Shown here: positions 52,547-54,744 of the stretch, one piece after another
How the letters are laid out: each line of letters starts with the position of its first letter
Numbering within the stretch: position 1 is the stretch's first letter
Assembly (NCBI GenBank): GCA_934141575.1
Contig: CAKPCJ010000006.1
Location: 1-54,744, forward strand
DNA: 54,744 bases
Reading direction: 5' to 3'
DNA from: an uncultured Bacilli bacterium
GTDB taxonomy: Bacteria > Bacillota_I > Bacilli_A > RF39 > UBA660
Position numbers and translations under genes: made by a program
The notes under the pieces: model-generated
The model's input: only the letters and a program-made list of their open reading frames with translations
The model's database searches: none
Told to the model about the DNA's origin: nothing

Positions 52547-53530
52547 ATGCTTGATTTAGATATTATGTATTCACTAAATAGACTTATAACTAAAGAATTA
52601 GAATTAAATAATTTTGTTTTTTCAGAGAGTGTTGTAGATAGTATAGTAAATATTTTGCTTGCTAATGAGGATAAATCTAATCTGATGTTTTATAATTTTT
52701 TTCAGAATGTTGAATTATATAATAAAAATCAAGTTATAGTAAGATTCATGTATAATATTTTAGCTAGGTTAAACATATTAATAAGTAACTGTAATAAGAA
52801 TAAATTATTAAAAATTTCAAATTTTATTAAAGACATTGATAGAAATTTAGTAATAGAAATTCCAATGTATTTAAATAATAGTTGTTATAATTTATATTCA
52901 AGTATAAAGGCAGATATAGATGGTTTAAATGAATATGAGAAAAATTATTTAATGAGTCTATGTTTAAACCTTTGTGCTTTTACCTTAGATTCAATAAAAC
53001 TTAATATTGACAAAATAAGTAATAGTACAGATTTTAAGAATAATCCTGAAAAATATAAAGATATTATAAAACATCTTTTATGTGTTTATACACCAATATA
53101 CTCATTTTTAGGCAATAAAAAAGTAAACATTACACAGCATAAAGATTATCATAAGATATGTTATTTAAATCAATTTTTAGATAATGAAGTATTAAGTAGA
53201 AACATATCACATATTTTCCCTGATAAATTAATGATTAATTATATAGCCTACAAATCTATACTTGCTAGTGAGTATATCGATGAAGAAAATAGACACTTTT
53301 ACGCCATAAAATCCATTTTAAATAACGATTACGATATATCACAAGAAGATATTAATTCCTTATTAGAGTTAGCGAAGTTTTCTATAGAATACTCCACAAT
53401 TGAAGAAGATATTGAAAAAATTAAATATTTATATAACTTAAATATAAATTCAATTAAATTATTTTGTTTATTAGATTTAATTAAATATAATGATATTAGT
53501 AAAAAGAAAAAGGCCTTTGGCCTTAAATAA
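52547..53530 (+). CDS. All-helical protein of unknown function
   Basis: 327 residues, not recognised. Soluble, Asn/Ile/Leu-rich, predicted nearly all-alpha (for example LDIMYSLNRLITKELELNNF, NEYEKNYLMSLCLNLCAFTL, SIEYSTIEEDIEKIKYLYNL). No signal peptide, membrane helix or catalytic motif. A repeat-helix (HEAT/TPR-like) scaffold is possible but I see no clear period. The frame could be opened by TTG at 52532; ATG 52547 is properly spaced after GGGTGG. Monocistronic with its own promoter; its stop codon lies in a hairpin. Confidence 0.65.
   Translation: MLDLDIMYSLNRLITKELELNNFVFSESVVDSIVNILLANEDKSNLMFYNFFQNVELYNKNQVIVRFMYNILARLNILISNCNKNKLLKISNFIKDIDRNLVIEIPMYLNNSCYNLYSSIKADIDGLNEYEKNYLMSLCLNLCAFTLDSIKLNIDKISNSTDFKNNPEKYKDIIKHLLCVYTPIYSFLGNKKVNITQHKDYHKICYLNQFLDNEVLSRNISHIFPDKLMINYIAYKSILASEYIDEENRHFYAIKSILNNDYDISQEDINSLLELAKFSIEYSTIEEDIEKIKYLYNLNINSIKLFCLLDLIKYNDISKKKKAFGLK
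53505..53524 (-). terminator. Hairpin serving the convergent surface-protein gene
   Basis: Stem AAGGCC/GGCCTT (53519-53524 with 53510-53515), 3-nt loop; on the minus strand it is followed by TTTCTTTTT. Lies within the last codons of the plus-strand gene. Confidence 0.6.
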
Positions 53531-53565
53531 GTGTATTTAATTTTCTGTTTGTATAAATTTTTGTT

Positions 53566-54744
53566 TTAACAATTTTTGTAACATCCTTCAGTGTATCCAT
53601 TCATACACGATGTTTGAGCAGCCGCTGGAGTTACATCTTCACATGAACTAATAGCTGATACGTAGCATGAAAATCTGCATGACGTACTAGCATCTGGAGT
53701 ACATGTTCCCGCTTTACCACTAACAGTTACAGACACATTTTTCTTTGGCATTGTAAATGCATATGGATTTTTATCATATGATATTCCATCTACATTAATA
53801 TTTCCTGGAGTTGAATATATTTTTCCGTATAATTTTCCTGCTTTGGGATGTTCTGATACTATACATTGATCGCTTAATGTATAATTTGACTCCCCTATTT
53901 CTACAGTCGAACCGGCTTTTATTTCAAATGTTTTTGTTTGTCCCATCCACGCGTCATTAAATATAGAGGTATTGTCAACCTTGATACTTGCATTTATTGG
54001 AGAACCTCCAGTTTGAGTAATTGTCAAAATATACTTTGGAGAACCTATTTCGTATGCTTGATAATACCAGTTGTTGTTATTTGGTGCTTGATTTTGACTA
54101 TTTCCTGCTTTGTCAAATACCATTGTATATATTGTCCATTTCCCAATTTCATCAAGGGTTACATCATAATATAAACCGGTTGTTTTATTTGTTGATTTTG
54201 CTTCTACTTTATTAGTATAAACTAAAGCTTCATTGTTATATACATATACCTTCATATAATCATAATTTTCGTCACTAGGAGTTATCCTTACAGTTTGATA
54301 TGTGTCATATTTTCCACTCTTAATACTATAAGTTACAGTAGGTTGTGTTGTATCTATTTTTGCAACAAATGATCCTATACTTGAACTTATACCTGATTCG
54401 CTTACTATTTTGTATCTGAAATAATATGTTCCTGTTTCTGTATTGTATGATGTTATTTGCGTTCCTGATGTTGCTTTTGTTGTTGGATTACATGTATTTG
54501 CTGTATCTTTGCAATAATATATTGTATATCCGCTTATTCCTGTTGTTCCTTTTGTTAGCGTAAAATTCAAGCCCTTACTATACCATTTATTTGATGTTGC
54601 TTGAGTTCCATTTGTAGTACTTGCAGCTATTGTTACTGTTGGTGTTGTTGTATCAATTTTTGTTATTGTTACTGAAGTACTACCTATGTTTCCTGATGTA
54701 TCTTTTACTTTTATGTTTATTGTTCCATTACTTGTAAATTTCTT
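53566..54744 (-). CDS. Ig-like, Cys-rich surface protein, C-terminal part (gene runs off right edge)
   Basis: 392 residues are visible, open to the window edge with no start codon needed. Bacterial Ig-like modules occur in tandem: segments ending VTITKIDTTTPTVTIAAS and FVAKIDTTQPTVTYSI mark module borders about 100 residues apart, each with aromatic-rich strands (WYSKGLNFTLTKG, TGTYYFRYKIVSESG). The last 140 residues differ: a beta-rich module (YILTITQTGGSPINASIKVD, PYAFTMPKKNVSVTVSG) and a tail with nine Cys (GTCTPDASTSCRFSC to CMNGYTEGCYKNC). No LPXTG motif or C-terminal membrane helix. A secreted adhesin or surface fibre is likely. Confidence 0.75.
   Translation of the reverse strand, partial: KKFTSNGTINIKVKDTSGNIGSTSVTITKIDTTTPTVTIAASTTNGTQATSNKWYSKGLNFTLTKGTTGISGYTIYYCKDTANTCNPTTKATSGTQITSYNTETGTYYFRYKIVSESGISSSIGSFVAKIDTTQPTVTYSIKSGKYDTYQTVRITPSDENYDYMKVYVYNNEALVYTNKVEAKSTNKTTGLYYDVTLDEIGKWTIYTMVFDKAGNSQNQAPNNNNWYYQAYEIGSPKYILTITQTGGSPINASIKVDNTSIFNDAWMGQTKTFEIKAGSTVEIGESNYTLSDQCIVSEHPKAGKLYGKIYSTPGNINVDGISYDKNPYAFTMPKKNVSVTVSGKAGTCTPDASTSCRFSCYVSAISSCEDVTPAAAQTSCMNGYTEGCYKNC

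Overview
Organism. AT-rich, densely coded DNA of a low-GC Bacillota, most likely a member of the Bacilli related to Erysipelotrichia or uncultured gut lineages. The family content is Bacillus-like: the ireB-ruvX-DUF1292-mltG-yrrMNO module, a dcw-type division cluster, RNase J and GreA. The class III ribonucleotide reductase (NrdD/NrdG) points to anaerobic life, and MurE carries a DNPR motif typical of meso-diaminopimelate peptidoglycan. TGA is used as a stop (for example at the ends of murE and murG) and Trp is TGG, so this is not a Mycoplasma-type code. I see no rRNA, tRNA, CRISPR array, IS element or prophage.

Layout. 1-569: 5' part of a pilin-like surface protein, running off the left edge. 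720-8372: tig, greA, and an operon ireB-ruvX-DUF1292-mltG-trmR-trhP1-trhP2-dgt. 8468-16600: a reduced division/cell-wall cluster PBP-murE-mraY-ftsW-murG-murB-divIB without murD or murF. 16705-19933: a compact VanW / D-alanine-type adenylation enzyme / carrier protein operon, divergent from a phosphopantetheinyl transferase. 19938-22017: a transglutaminase-like protein and a zinc-ribbon membrane protein. 22038-25914: nrdD-nrdG-dut divergent from a Crp/Fnr regulator, with a 16-bp perfect palindrome between them. 25903-29189: a GT-C membrane protein, a SigE/SigK-like sigma factor with an unusual C-terminal extension, and a small unknown. 29329-43850: a cell-surface glycan locus (initiating sugar transferase, seven glycosyltransferase domains including a GT4-GT4 fusion, YibB-like protein, Wzy-like polymerase, Wzx flippase, two intact acyltransferases, one decayed acyltransferase and VanZ), wired by three near-identical promoter copies. 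43959-48942: an LCP ligase and an lspA-rluD-M50-rhomboid operon. 49095-52445: a CDP-alcohol phosphatidyltransferase, an RNase J with eroded active site, and a degenerate polysaccharide deacetylase. 52547-53530: an unknown helical protein. 53566-54744: 3' part of a large Ig-like, Cys-rich surface protein running off the right edge.

How it fits together. Most of the window builds or decorates the envelope: precursor synthesis (MurE, MraY, MurG, MurB), polymerisation (FtsW, PBP, MltG), secondary glycan assembly and attachment (sugar transferase, glycosyltransferases, Wzx/Wzy, LCP), and surface proteins at both edges. The strongest candidate for an undescribed system is the VanW-DltA-DltC-PPTase island: it can charge a carrier protein with an amino acid (probably D-Ala) but has no DltB or DltD nearby; instead it has a soluble VanB-type VanW with a conserved Cys and His cluster. 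Other points of interest are a Crp/Fnr operator placed at -41.5 of a predicted nrdD promoter, a sigma factor with a second region-4-like tail, and three homologues that have lost catalytic residues (rhomboid, RNase J, polysaccharide deacetylase).
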